Positions 26,071-33,994 of a stretch of 64,000 nucleotides of DNA are shown piece after piece (position 1 is the stretch's first letter; each line of letters begins with the position of its first letter). The translations under genes and the position numbers were made by a program. This stretch comes from Bradyrhizobium neotropicale (GTDB taxonomy: Bacteria; Pseudomonadota; Alphaproteobacteria; Rhizobiales; Xanthobacteraceae). Below the pieces are notes generated by a model. The model ran no database searches, was not told the origin of the DNA, and was given only the letters and a program-made list of their open reading frames with translations. The DNA lies in assembly GCF_001641695.1 (NCBI RefSeq), contig NZ_LSEF01000061.1, forward strand, positions 1-64,000, in the 5' to 3' direction.

Positions 26071-26571
26071 TCAGCCCTTGCGCAGGAAGACGTACTCGGC
26101 CGAGTAGGGCGCGCTTTTGAACTCGCCGGCCTTGTCGCAAGCGCCGTCGAGCTTGCCGCCATGGGTGTTGATGCGCTGGACGGTGGTGACAGGCGTCAGG
26201 ACGCCGCTGCCGCGGTGGGCGGTGACCTCCAGCTTCAGCCAGGGAATATCGCCAGCCGTCGCGCCAGGCGCGTTGCCGATGGCCTTGCCGACCACCGCGC
26301 TGCCGTCGGCGTGCTCCCAATTGGGGCCGGCATAGTGCCGGCCGATGGTCTTGCCCTCGGCAAGCAGAGTGGCGATCGGTTCGCGGAAGGCCCAGGCGAG
26401 CTTGCCGTCGGTGCCGGCCTTGCACTCATAGACCTGCGCACCCTCGGCATGAACGCTGAGCACGACGGTCTCGCCGGGCGCGGCAATCGCGTCGGGGAGC
26501 GGCTCGGCGGCGAATGCGGAGGTACTGGTCAGTGCGAAGAGCGCGAACGCGAGACTCTTGAATGTCGGCAT
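26071..26571 (-). CDS. DUF3455-family secreted protein
   Basis: A 166-residue protein with a signal peptide (MPTFKSLAFALFALTSTSAFA) and the DUF3455 pattern: HAEGAQVYECKAGTDGKLAW, GRHYAGPNWEHADGSAV, WLKLEVTAHRGSG and a C-terminal cysteine (LDGACDKAG). The start at 26571 has GGGAG upstream. The domain is found in secreted or surface proteins of bacteria and fungi; function is not established. Convergent with the K+ channel gene, 4 bp apart. Confidence 0.88.
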   Translation of the reverse strand: MPTFKSLAFALFALTSTSAFAAEPLPDAIAAPGETVVLSVHAEGAQVYECKAGTDGKLAWAFREPIATLLAEGKTIGRHYAGPNWEHADGSAVVGKAIGNAPGATAGDIPWLKLEVTAHRGSGVLTPVTTVQRINTHGGKLDGACDKAGEFKSAPYSAEYVFLRKG

Positions 26572-26594
26572 GGTGCTCCCTCGGGCACAAATCT

Positions 26595-26711
26595 CGTCAT
26601 TGCGAGGCGCTCGCGACAAAATTGCGTAGCAATTTTGCGCTGAAGCGACGAAGCAATCCAGGGTCCCTCCGTGGAGACAGTCTGGATTGCTTCGCTTCGC
26701 TCGCAATGACG
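26595..26711. repeat. dispersed palindromic repeat (family A, copy 1)
   Basis: A 117-bp inverted repeat with outer arms CGTCATTGCGAG and CTCGCAATGACG and inner arms around GAAGCAATCCAG and CTGGATTGCTTCG. The left arm is interrupted by a nested hairpin (AAAATTGC-GTA-GCAATTTT, 26618-26636). A second family member is at 41925-42002. It lies between the DUF3455 start and the icd stop codon and may act as an icd terminator. Confidence 0.85.
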
Positions 26712-26730
26712 GTTGAGGCGAGACGCCGGC

Positions 26731-27945
26731 TTAGGCCGCCAGCGCCTTCGTCAGGTTCTCGGCGACCTTGTCGAGGAAGCCGGTGGTCGAGAGCCAGCGC
26801 TGGTCGGCGCCGACCAGGAGCGCGAGGTCCTTGGTCATGTAGCCTTCTTCGACGGTGTCGACGCAGACCTTCTCCAGGGTGCTCGCGAACTTCGCCAACT
26901 GCTGGTTGTTGTCGAGCTTGGCACGGTGGGCGAGACCACGGGTCCAGGCGAAGATCGACGCGATCGAGTTGGTCGAGGTCTCCTTGCCCTTCTGGTGCTC
27001 GCGGTAGTGGCGGGTCACCGTGCCGTGGGCGGCCTCGGCTTCCACGGTCTTGCCGTCGGGCGTGAGCAGCACCGAGGTCATCAGGCCGAGCGAGCCGTAG
27101 CCCTGCGCGACCGTGTCCGACTGCACGTCGCCGTCGTAGTTCTTACAGGCCCAGACATAGCCGCCGGACCACTTCAGCGCCGAGGCGACCATGTCATCGA
27201 TCAGGCGGTGCTCGTAGGTCAGGCCCTTGGCGTCGAATTCCTTCTTGAACTCGCGGTCGAAGATGTCCTGGAAGATGTCCTTGAAGCGGCCGTCATAGAC
27301 CTTGAGGATGGTATTCTTGGTCGAGAGATAGACCGGGTAGTTGCGCATCAGGCCGTAGTTGAAGGACGCGCGGGCGAAGTCGATGATGGAGTCGTCGAGA
27401 TTGTACATCTCCATGGCGACGCCGGCGCCGGGGGCCTTGAACACTTCCTTCTCGATCACGGTGCCGTCCTCGCCGACGAACTTGAGCGAGAGGGTGCCCT
27501 TGCCCGGGAACTTGATGTCGGTGGCGCGGTACTGGTCGCCATAGGCGTGGCGGCCGATGATGATCGGCTTGGTCCAGCCGGGAACGAGGCGCGGCACGTT
27601 CTTGCAGATGATCGGCTCGCGGAAGATCACGCCGCCGAGGATGTTGCGGATGGTGCCGTTCGGCGACTTCCACATCTGCTTGAGGTTGAACTCCTTCACC
27701 CGAGCCTCGTCCGGGGTGATGGTGGCGCACTTGACGCCGACGCCGACCTTCTTGATCGCCTCGGCCGCGTCGATGGTCACCTGATCATTGGTCTGGTCGC
27801 GGTACTCCATCCCCAGGTCGAAATAGAGCAGCTCGACATCGAGGAACGGGTTGATCAGCTTGTCCTTGATGTACTGCCAGATGATCCGGGTCATCTCGTC
27901 GCCATCGAGTTCGACGACGGGGTTGGTCACCTTGATTTTTGCCAT
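26731..27945 (-). CDS. icd: NADP-dependent isocitrate dehydrogenase
   Basis: A 404-residue enzyme of the eukaryote-like homodimeric NADP-IDH type, converting isocitrate to 2-oxoglutarate in the TCA cycle. Typical segments are VVELDGDEMTRIIWQYIKD, KSPNGTIRNILGG, the catalytic tyrosine and lysine region and VEAEAAHGTVTRHYREHQKG. Length is normal. The promoter must lie in the divergent 336-bp region shared with the TrmJ-like gene. Confidence 0.97.
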   Translation of the reverse strand: MAKIKVTNPVVELDGDEMTRIIWQYIKDKLINPFLDVELLYFDLGMEYRDQTNDQVTIDAAEAIKKVGVGVKCATITPDEARVKEFNLKQMWKSPNGTIRNILGGVIFREPIICKNVPRLVPGWTKPIIIGRHAYGDQYRATDIKFPGKGTLSLKFVGEDGTVIEKEVFKAPGAGVAMEMYNLDDSIIDFARASFNYGLMRNYPVYLSTKNTILKVYDGRFKDIFQDIFDREFKKEFDAKGLTYEHRLIDDMVASALKWSGGYVWACKNYDGDVQSDTVAQGYGSLGLMTSVLLTPDGKTVEAEAAHGTVTRHYREHQKGKETSTNSIASIFAWTRGLAHRAKLDNNQQLAKFASTLEKVCVDTVEEGYMTKDLALLVGADQRWLSTTGFLDKVAENLTKALAA

Positions 27946-28281
27946 GATCGGGAAAGCCTCTCGGGAACGGCGCCTTGGGCGCCAACGTGAATGTCCGGGG
28001 CCTCATAGCACCGGGACGCGGCGGGCGAAAGCCAAGTGATTATGCACTTTTAGCTCATCCAGCTTCCGCAGATGGGCAGCCGCGGCCAGCCCTCCGGCCG
28101 CCCCGGCGGTAAAGTTTCAGGCGAGATTCAAAAGCCGATTCTAACCCCGTTATTTCCCTTGAGAATTTTGTCAGGACAGGCAAACGACAGGCGGACGGAG
28201 CCGGCCCGAGGGGCCCGGTTTGAATCAATTCCAGGGAATGCCTGCGTAAGGCCTTCAGAACCAGCGTGAAAGCAAAACGAG
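27946..28281. other. 336-bp divergent region icd / trmJ-like
   Basis: No gene. It should hold the promoters of icd (leftward) and of the RNA methyltransferase (rightward). Only short GC-rich inverted repeats are seen, such as GGCGCC-T-TGGGCGCC near 27970-27985. I could not identify a defined regulator site. Confidence 0.4.
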
Positions 28282-29490
28282 ATGTCGGGGACTGACAAGA
28301 GCAAGGCGGGCCTCGCCCTCGACGGTCCCATCGTGATCCTGGTCGAGCCTCAGCTGGGTGAGAACATCGGCATGGCGGCGCGCGCCATGGGCAATTTCGC
28401 CCTCGGCCGCTTGCGCATCGTCAACCCCCGCGACGGCTGGCCCAACGTTGCCGCCCAGCGCGCGGCGGCCGGCGCCGACCACATCCTGGAACGGGTCGAG
28501 CTGTTCGACACGGTCGAACAGGCCGTCGCCGATCTCGACCTCCTGTTCGCCACCACCGCTCGCCCTCATGACCAGGCCAAGCCGGTGGTCGGGCCGGAGG
28601 CGGCAGTGGCGGAGATTTCGGGGCACATCGCGGCAGGTGGCGGTGCGGGCATCCTGTTCGGCCGCGAGCGCTGGGGGCTGACCAACGAGGAGGTCGGGCT
28701 CGCCAACCGGATCATCACCTTCCCGGTCAATCCGGGCTTTGCCTCGCTGAACCTTGCCCAGGCCGTGCTGCTGATCGGCTATGAATGGTTCAAGCGGGTC
28801 ACATCCGGCGCTCTGCCTCACGCCATGCCCGAACGTTCCGAGCGCGCCTCGCAGCACCAGATGCAGGCCTTCTTCGACAACCTCGTGCGCGAGCTCGACC
28901 GGGTCGAATTCCTGCGTCCGCCCGAGAAGCGCGACACCATGCTGGTGAATCTGCGCAACATCTTCACCCGGATGGAGCCGACCAAGCAGGACATGCACAC
29001 CCTGCACGGTGTGGTCATGGCGATCGCGGAGGGGCGCAAGGGGCCGGCCAAGGGCGGTGTGCTCGATGGCGAGCAGGCGACACGGCTGCGCGCGCTTCTG
29101 GCCGAGCACGGTCAGGGCGGCGGGGTGCCCGACAGCGGCTCTACGGTGCGCGGGCTCGCGCGTCTGCTCCGCCGCAACCCGACCGACGCCGAGCGCCTGC
29201 TTTGGCAGGCGCTGACTCGCGACCGCCGCTTCGCCGGCCAGTTCAAGCGGCAGACCCCGGTCGGGCGGCACATTCCGGATTTCGTCTCGTTTGCGCACCG
29301 GATCGCGATCGAGCTGGTCAATCCGGGAGAGGGGGAGACGATTGCCGCCGACCGCGCGTCGCGGCGTGCGTGGCTGGAGGCGCGCGACTATCGCGTGATG
29401 GAGATTCGGGCGGCGGATGTGGAGCGCGATCTGGAAGTGGAGCTGGTGCGGCTGCAGGGGATGATCGCCGAAGGATCGAAGGCCTCGTAG
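28282..29490 (+). CDS. TrmJ-like tRNA 2'-O-methyltransferase fused to a DUF559 domain
   Basis: A 402-residue two-domain protein. Residues 14-170 are a SPOUT methyltransferase of the TrmJ type (LVEPQLGENIGMAARAMGNF, FGRERWGLTNEE, and the knot segment SLNLAQAVLLIGYE), expected to methylate the ribose at tRNA position 32. Residues 288-398 are a DUF559 (Vsr/PD-(D/E)XK-like) domain (ARLLRRNPTDAERLLWQAL, RHIPDFVSFAHRIAIEL). The usual ELDGGQH of DUF559 is replaced by ELVNPGE, so nuclease activity is doubtful. Its stop codon lies within a palindromic repeat. Confidence 0.88.
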   Translation: MSGTDKSKAGLALDGPIVILVEPQLGENIGMAARAMGNFALGRLRIVNPRDGWPNVAAQRAAAGADHILERVELFDTVEQAVADLDLLFATTARPHDQAKPVVGPEAAVAEISGHIAAGGGAGILFGRERWGLTNEEVGLANRIITFPVNPGFASLNLAQAVLLIGYEWFKRVTSGALPHAMPERSERASQHQMQAFFDNLVRELDRVEFLRPPEKRDTMLVNLRNIFTRMEPTKQDMHTLHGVVMAIAEGRKGPAKGGVLDGEQATRLRALLAEHGQGGGVPDSGSTVRGLARLLRRNPTDAERLLWQALTRDRRFAGQFKRQTPVGRHIPDFVSFAHRIAIELVNPGEGETIAADRASRRAWLEARDYRVMEIRAADVERDLEVELVRLQGMIAEGSKAS

Positions 29491-29577
29491 GGTGGGTTAG
29501 TCGAAGGCGTAACCCACCTCTTCTTGCGATCCTTGCTGGAGAAGCGGTGGGTTACGCTTCGCTAACTAACCCCCCTA
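29487..29577. repeat. palindromic repeat (family B) overlapping a stop codon
   Basis: A near-perfect 91-bp inverted repeat with arms GTAGGGTGGGTTAG and CTAACTAACCCCCCTAC and inner arms CGAAGGCGTAACCCACC and GGTGGGTTACGCTTCG. The TAG at 29488-29490 that ends the TrmJ-DUF559 gene is part of the left arm. Confidence 0.82.
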
Positions 29578-29580
29578 CGA

Positions 29581-29673
29581 ACTATCAGATGATCGAGATG
29601 CGGGCGGCGAGTCGAGCGGGATCTCGCCAGCGAGCTGGATCGGCTGATTGCAGGCATGACGGCCGCGCGCTGA
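29581..29673 (+). pseudogene. remnant of a DUF559 C-terminal tail
   Basis: Read with one frame change this stretch encodes QMIEMRAA then VERDLASELDRLIAGMTAAR and a stop. This aligns with the fusion protein's own tail MEIRAADVERDLEVELVRL. About 2 nt appear deleted between the two parts. It is a decayed duplicate of the DUF559 C-terminus, on the other side of the palindromic repeat. Confidence 0.7.
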
Positions 29674-29690
29674 AACGACGTCCGGAGCGG

Positions 29691-30902
29691 CTAGGCAGCG
29701 GCCTCGATTCCAGTGCCGCCGCTGCGCTGAAGCCGGCGCAAGGCAGCCAGGTTGGTCTTCACGGACGCGAGGCAGCAACGTGACTTGCCGCCGGATTTCG
29801 CCTCGTAGAGCGCGGTGTCCGCAACCGCAAGCAGCTTTTCGACCTCGCTGCCGTGATCCGGCGACATGGCGATACCGACGCTCGCGCCGACATTCGCGCA
29901 AATCCCATCAGCAAGCTCGTAGGACATCGTCACCTCGGCGATGATGCGATGGCCTGTGTCGAACGCCTGCTCGGCCGTGGGACTGTCGGACAGGACCACG
30001 AATTCGTCGCCGCCCATGCGCGCGATGACCGAGCCGAGCGGCAGCGCGCGGTGCAACCGTTCGGCGACCCCTTTGAGCACCTTGTCGCCCGCGGCATGTC
30101 CAAAGGTGTCGTTGATCGGCTTGAAATTGTCGAGATCGAAGAACAGCACCGCAAACTGCGTTCCCTCGCGGTGCGATGCCTTCAACTTCGTGGTGAGGGC
30201 CTCGACGAACCCGGCGCGGTTCAATAGCCCCGTCAGTGCATCATGATGCGCGCGATGACTATTCTCGCGTTCGGCGCGCATGGTGGTGATCAGCATTCGG
30301 TTGAGCCGGAACGCGGCGGCGGTCATGGCTGCGAGATACATCGGTACCTGAAGATATACGATGTAGAGCAGCGGCTCTCCGGCCAGCGCGGCGCCGGGGA
30401 TGATCGGGCCGAGGCTGAGCAGGATCATGGCTCCGGCAAGCCGCGGCGCACTGAAGTTGCGGAAGCAGATGCCGCCGACCATCGCCGCCGCGGACAGGGA
30501 CGCGAGCATTGCGACCACCAGGTCGCCGCTCGCGATGCTGACGAACACGCCGAATCCGACGCTGGCGCTCCAGGCAACGGCAAGGAGCAGGTGCAGGTCG
30601 GTGGGCGTCGACCGGTGAGCGCGCGCTGCGCGAAGGGCCATGATCAGCACTGTGAGGCGGGACAGGCAGACGGCAATCTCGAGGACCAGCCAGGAGACGA
30701 AAAGGGGGGTCGGCTGTCGGATCGCGATCACGGCGGCCACCGCAACGGTGTTGACGGCGCCGGTCGCAAAGACCGGCAGCGATCCATGGAGCTGGGCAAT
30801 GAGTGCCGTGCGGATGTCCTCAGGCGCGCCGGGTCCGGCGTCGGCCAACCAGCGTGTCACGCGCCATTGCGGCAGGCTGTAGAGCAGCTTCTCGGATTGC
30901 AT
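29691..30902 (-). CDS. membrane-bound diguanylate cyclase (GGDEF)
   Basis: A 403-residue protein. The N-terminal half has five or six hydrophobic helices (residues 40-205), an integral sensor. The C-terminal half is a GGDEF domain (HHDALTGLLNRAGF, FFDLDNFKPINDTFGHAAGD, VIARMGGDEFVVLS), with the active GGDEF motif intact, so it should make c-di-GMP. The inhibitory I-site RxxD normally five residues before the motif is absent (PLGS at that place), so product inhibition is unlikely. ATG at 30902 is used; a TTG at 30935 with AGGAG upstream is an alternative. Confidence 0.92.
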   Translation of the reverse strand: MQSEKLLYSLPQWRVTRWLADAGPGAPEDIRTALIAQLHGSLPVFATGAVNTVAVAAVIAIRQPTPLFVSWLVLEIAVCLSRLTVLIMALRAARAHRSTPTDLHLLLAVAWSASVGFGVFVSIASGDLVVAMLASLSAAAMVGGICFRNFSAPRLAGAMILLSLGPIIPGAALAGEPLLYIVYLQVPMYLAAMTAAAFRLNRMLITTMRAERENSHRAHHDALTGLLNRAGFVEALTTKLKASHREGTQFAVLFFDLDNFKPINDTFGHAAGDKVLKGVAERLHRALPLGSVIARMGGDEFVVLSDSPTAEQAFDTGHRIIAEVTMSYELADGICANVGASVGIAMSPDHGSEVEKLLAVADTALYEAKSGGKSRCCLASVKTNLAALRRLQRSGGTGIEAAA

Positions 30903-31185
30903 TGCAGAGCGTCCCAGTATTTCGCCGGCCAACAACGACGGCCGCTCCTAACGACCATTTAAGACCGCCTCCGATCGTTGGCCGTGCTTGACGCGGGGTA
31001 AATCAGGGCGCTTGGGCCGTGGCGGCGGTGCAGGCCGATGCGGATCGGTGCAGGCGAGGACTACGGCCTGATCCGCTGGCACATTTCGTGCAAATCCAAA
31101 ACGACACGAAGCGAAGTTGCGGATATCGTGCTCCTCTGCCGGGAAACGATGATGCGACACAATGGCCTGCAAGGGAGACTTTCAA

Positions 31186-31674
31186 ATGAAGCGTTCCGAC
31201 CTCACCGAAAAGCTGCTCGACATCAAGCGCGAGAAGGGCTGGAGCTGGAAGTACATATGCGAGAAGATCGGCGGCTATTCCGAGGTGCTGATCGTCGGCG
31301 CCATTCTCGGCCAGATGAAGCTGACCAAGCCGCAGGCCGCCAACGCCGGTGAGCTGTTCGCCCTGTCGAAGGCCGAGACCGCCATGCTCAACGAGGTGCC
31401 GATGCGCGGCACCGGCACGCCGATGCCACCCACCGATCCGCTGATCTACCGCTTCTACGAAATGGTGATGGTCAATGGCCCGGCCTGGAAGGCGCTGATC
31501 GAGGAAGAGTTCGGCGACGGCATCATGTCGGCGATCGACTTCGACATGGCGATCGAGCGCGTTGCCAATCCCAAGGGCGACCGCGTCAAGATCACCATGA
31601 GTGGCAAATTCCTGCCGTACAAATATTACGGCGCCAGCGGCAACGTGCCCGAATACGGCTTCAAGGAGGGCTGA
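31186..31674 (+). CDS. cynS: cyanate hydratase (cyanase)
   Basis: A 162-residue cyanase that converts cyanate and bicarbonate to ammonia and CO2. The catalytic residues match the E. coli enzyme in spacing: R89, E92 and S115 (LIYRFYEMVMV and SAIDF) correspond to R96, E99 and S122. The N-terminal helical domain (EKLLDIKREKGWSWK) is present. The start at 31186 has AGGGAG eight bases upstream. No cyanate transporter or cynR is adjacent, so it stands alone here. Confidence 0.96.
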   Translation: MKRSDLTEKLLDIKREKGWSWKYICEKIGGYSEVLIVGAILGQMKLTKPQAANAGELFALSKAETAMLNEVPMRGTGTPMPPTDPLIYRFYEMVMVNGPAWKALIEEEFGDGIMSAIDFDMAIERVANPKGDRVKITMSGKFLPYKYYGASGNVPEYGFKEG

Positions 31675-31816
31675 CCGAAACGAAGGAGATCGCGGGCGCA
31701 GAAGGGCGGTTAACCCTTAGTGAAGCGGCAGGTCGGTGTTTGCGATCCGCAGTTTGCCCGATCGCAACCTGCGGTGGCTATGTACCGACATGTCACTTCA
31801 ATCACAGGTGCCCCTC

Positions 31817-32158
31817 ATGATGTTGCGCTCGCGTCTTGCCTTGGCAGGCATTGCCCTGCTGTTCGTCGTCACTCCGGCCGCCGCCCAGTCGCCCGGCCAG
31901 GTGCGTGTGCAGAGCACGATCAACTTTTTCGTCGCGGGTCCGAGCGGAGACAGCGAGGAGGGGCAGAAGTTGCGCGATCGCGCACGCCGCACGGTCTACG
32001 AGATGGCGGCGCGCGAATGCGAACTCCTGCGCGAGACGCTCGCCCGTGATTGCCGGATGGAATCGGTGAATACCAACATCAACCGGCAATTCGGATCGCA
32101 GCAACCCGAAGGATTCAGCGTCAGCGGCTCGATGGGTTTTCAGATCACGCTGAAATAG
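31817..32158 (+). CDS. small secreted protein, unknown function
   Basis: A 113-residue protein with a signal peptide (MMLRSRLALAGIALLFVVTPAAAQ). The mature part begins SPGQVRVQSTINFFVAGPSG, is then helical (LRDRARRTVYEMAARECELLRETL) with two cysteines (REC, RDC) that may form a disulfide, and ends with a beta-like segment (GFSVSGSMGFQITLK). The start is chosen so that the signal peptide is at the N-terminus. Likely periplasmic; function unknown. Confidence 0.75.
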   Translation: MMLRSRLALAGIALLFVVTPAAAQSPGQVRVQSTINFFVAGPSGDSEEGQKLRDRARRTVYEMAARECELLRETLARDCRMESVNTNINRQFGSQQPEGFSVSGSMGFQITLK

Positions 32159-32175
32159 TCGCCGACCGGCGGGGC

Positions 32176-32499
32176 CTATTTCCCCGCCTTCACCTCTGTA
32201 ACCGCCACCGCGATCAGCTCGTTCATCTTGGCGCGAATCGCCTGTTCGGTGATGGCGACGCTTTTGGCGGCGAAATCGGCCATGACCTTGCGCAGCACGT
32301 CGCCGTCGCCGGCTTCCTCGAAATCGGCCGCGACCACTTCCTTGGCATAGGCCGTCGCCGCGTCCCCGGTCTTGCCGAGCTTTTCCGCGGCCCACAGGCC
32401 GAGCAGCCGGTTGCGGCGGGCTTCGGCCTTGAATTTCTGTTCCTCATCAAGGGCGAATTTCTTCTCGAAACCTTCCTCGCGCTTGTCGAACGTGGTCAT
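32176..32499 (-). CDS. DUF1476 protein, F1-ATPase zeta inhibitor subunit
   Basis: A 107-residue helical protein of the DUF1476 family, which in Paracoccus is the zeta subunit that inhibits ATP hydrolysis by F1FO-ATP synthase. Family hallmarks are MTTFDKREEGFEKKFALDEE, ARRNRLLGLWAAEKLG and the C-terminal helices. The start at 32499 is the family-conserved one. It is divergent to purC, an arrangement often seen in alphaproteobacteria. Confidence 0.92.
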   Translation of the reverse strand: MTTFDKREEGFEKKFALDEEQKFKAEARRNRLLGLWAAEKLGKTGDAATAYAKEVVAADFEEAGDGDVLRKVMADFAAKSVAITEQAIRAKMNELIAVAVTEVKAGK

Positions 32500-32810
32500 G
32501 CCTCTATTCCAATTCCCTGCTGAATCGACGTCCGGGGCCTCGTTGCGGCGGCCCCCTCGCATGCCTAGATAGAGGGCACGAATCGGCAAAACAACGAGCC
32601 GTTAAGCCGCAGGCAAGACGGTATAAGTTGATGCCGGACGGCCGGATCGATTGTGCTGGGACAGCCAATCGGATAGGTTGCCTAAAGGCTCGGTTCCTGT
32701 TCTGTTTCCATGGGTTCCGGGCCGTTCACGGCAGCTCCGCTGTGGGTCGTAATCCTAGTCAACCGGAGCACACCAAATTCATGGATTTCAACAAAACACG
32801 GTACATCCCA
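32500..32810. other. 311-bp divergent region DUF1476 / purC
   Basis: No gene seen. It should hold the purC promoter. Upstream in-frame codons of purC (from 32628 and 32781) extend into it, but the conserved PurC N-terminus begins at 32811. No riboswitch or clear PurR-type operator was recognised. Confidence 0.45.
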
Positions 32811-33578
32811 ATGAGCCGTCGGCGTCGCATTTATGAAGGCAAGGCAAAGGTCCTGTACGAAGGTCCGGAGCCGGGCACCCTGATCCAGCACTTCAAGGAT
32901 GACGCCACCGCGTTCAATGCCAAAAAGCATCAGGTGATCGAGGGCAAGGGCGTCCTCAACAACCGGATCTCGGAGTACCTGTTTCAGCACCTCAACGACA
33001 TCGGGGTGCCGACCCACTTCATCCGCCGCCTCAACATGCGCGAGCAGTTGATTCGCGAGGTCGAGATCGTGCCGCTGGAAGTGGTGGTGCGGAACGTCGC
33101 CGCCGGCTCGCTGTCGCAGCGGCTCGGCATCGAGGAGGGCACGCAGCTGCCGCGCTCGATCATCGAATTCTACTACAAGAACGACCAGCTCAACGACCCC
33201 ATGGTGTCGGAAGAGCACATCACCGCCTTCGGCTGGGCGACGCCGCAGGAGATCGACGACATCATGGCGCTCGCCATCCGCGTCAACGACTTCCTCACCG
33301 GCCTGTTCCTCGGCATCGGCATCCGCCTCGTCGACTTCAAGATGGAGTGCGGGCGGCTGTTCGAGAACGAGATGATGCGGATCATCGTCGCCGACGAGAT
33401 CTCGCCGGATTCCTGCCGGCTCTGGGACATCAAGTCGAACGAGAAGCTCGACAAGGATCGCTTCCGCAGGGATCTCGGCGGGCTGCTCGAGGCCTACACG
33501 GAAGTCGCCAAGCGCCTTGGCATCCTGATGGAGAACGAGCGGCCTGCGGGTTCCGGGCCGGTGCTGGTGAAGAGCTGA
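32811..33578 (+). CDS. purC: SAICAR synthase
   Basis: A 255-residue phosphoribosylaminoimidazole-succinocarboxamide synthase, joining CAIR and aspartate with ATP in purine synthesis. Typical segments are MSRRRRIYEGKAKVLYEGPE, HFKDDATAFNAKKH, VVVRNVAAGSLSQRLG and DEISPDSCRLWD. The start at 32811 follows the family; an ATG at 32781 (MDFNKTRYIP) would add 10 residues. purS follows after 14 bp. Confidence 0.96.
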   Translation: MSRRRRIYEGKAKVLYEGPEPGTLIQHFKDDATAFNAKKHQVIEGKGVLNNRISEYLFQHLNDIGVPTHFIRRLNMREQLIREVEIVPLEVVVRNVAAGSLSQRLGIEEGTQLPRSIIEFYYKNDQLNDPMVSEEHITAFGWATPQEIDDIMALAIRVNDFLTGLFLGIGIRLVDFKMECGRLFENEMMRIIVADEISPDSCRLWDIKSNEKLDKDRFRRDLGGLLEAYTEVAKRLGILMENERPAGSGPVLVKS

Positions 33579-33592
33579 GAGAGGATTTCGAC

Positions 33593-33832
33593 GTGAAGGC
33601 ACGTGTTACCGTTACCTTGAAAACGGGCATCCTCGATCCGCAGGGCAAGGCCATCGAAGGCGCGCTGAAGTCGCTCGGCGTCGACGGCGTCGCCAGCGTC
33701 CGTCAGGGCAAGGTGTTCGACATCGAGCTCGCCGGCGCCGACGAGGCCAAGGCGGAGGCCGTTCTGAAGGAGGCCGCCGACAAGCTGCTCGCCAATACCG
33801 TGATCGAGAACTATCGCGTCGAGATCGTTTGA
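33593..33832 (+). CDS. purS: FGAM synthase subunit PurS
   Basis: A 79-residue PurS starting with GTG (VKARVTVTLKTGILDPQGKA), with AGAGG upstream. PurS bridges PurQ and PurL in the three-part formylglycinamidine synthase. The segment GKAIEGALKSLGVDGVASVR is typical. In most relatives purQ follows directly; here corA and a repeat intervene. Confidence 0.94.
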   Translation: MKARVTVTLKTGILDPQGKAIEGALKSLGVDGVASVRQGKVFDIELAGADEAKAEAVLKEAADKLLANTVIENYRVEIV

Positions 33833-33843
33833 GTCTGCCGTCC

Positions 33844-33948
33844 CCTCACGGTGAGGAGCGCGAAGCGCGTCTCGAACCATGAAGGCCCGCTGCCGCCCGC
33901 GGCCCATCCTTCGAGACGCGCGTGAAGGGCGCGCTCCTCAGGATGAGG
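33844..33948. repeat. palindromic repeat (family C) after purS
   Basis: An imperfect inverted repeat of about 105 bp: arms CTCACGGTGAGGAGCGCG and GCGCTCCTCAGGATGAG, inner arms GCGCGTCTCGAA and TTCGAGACGCGCG, with a loop rich in CGC triplets. It lies between purS and the convergent corA and may end both transcripts. This looks like a common Bradyrhizobium intergenic repeat. Confidence 0.75.
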
Positions 33949-33994
33949 AGCTAGGCTCGTTGTGGCGACGCAGTCAGGTGGCTGCTTACTATGC

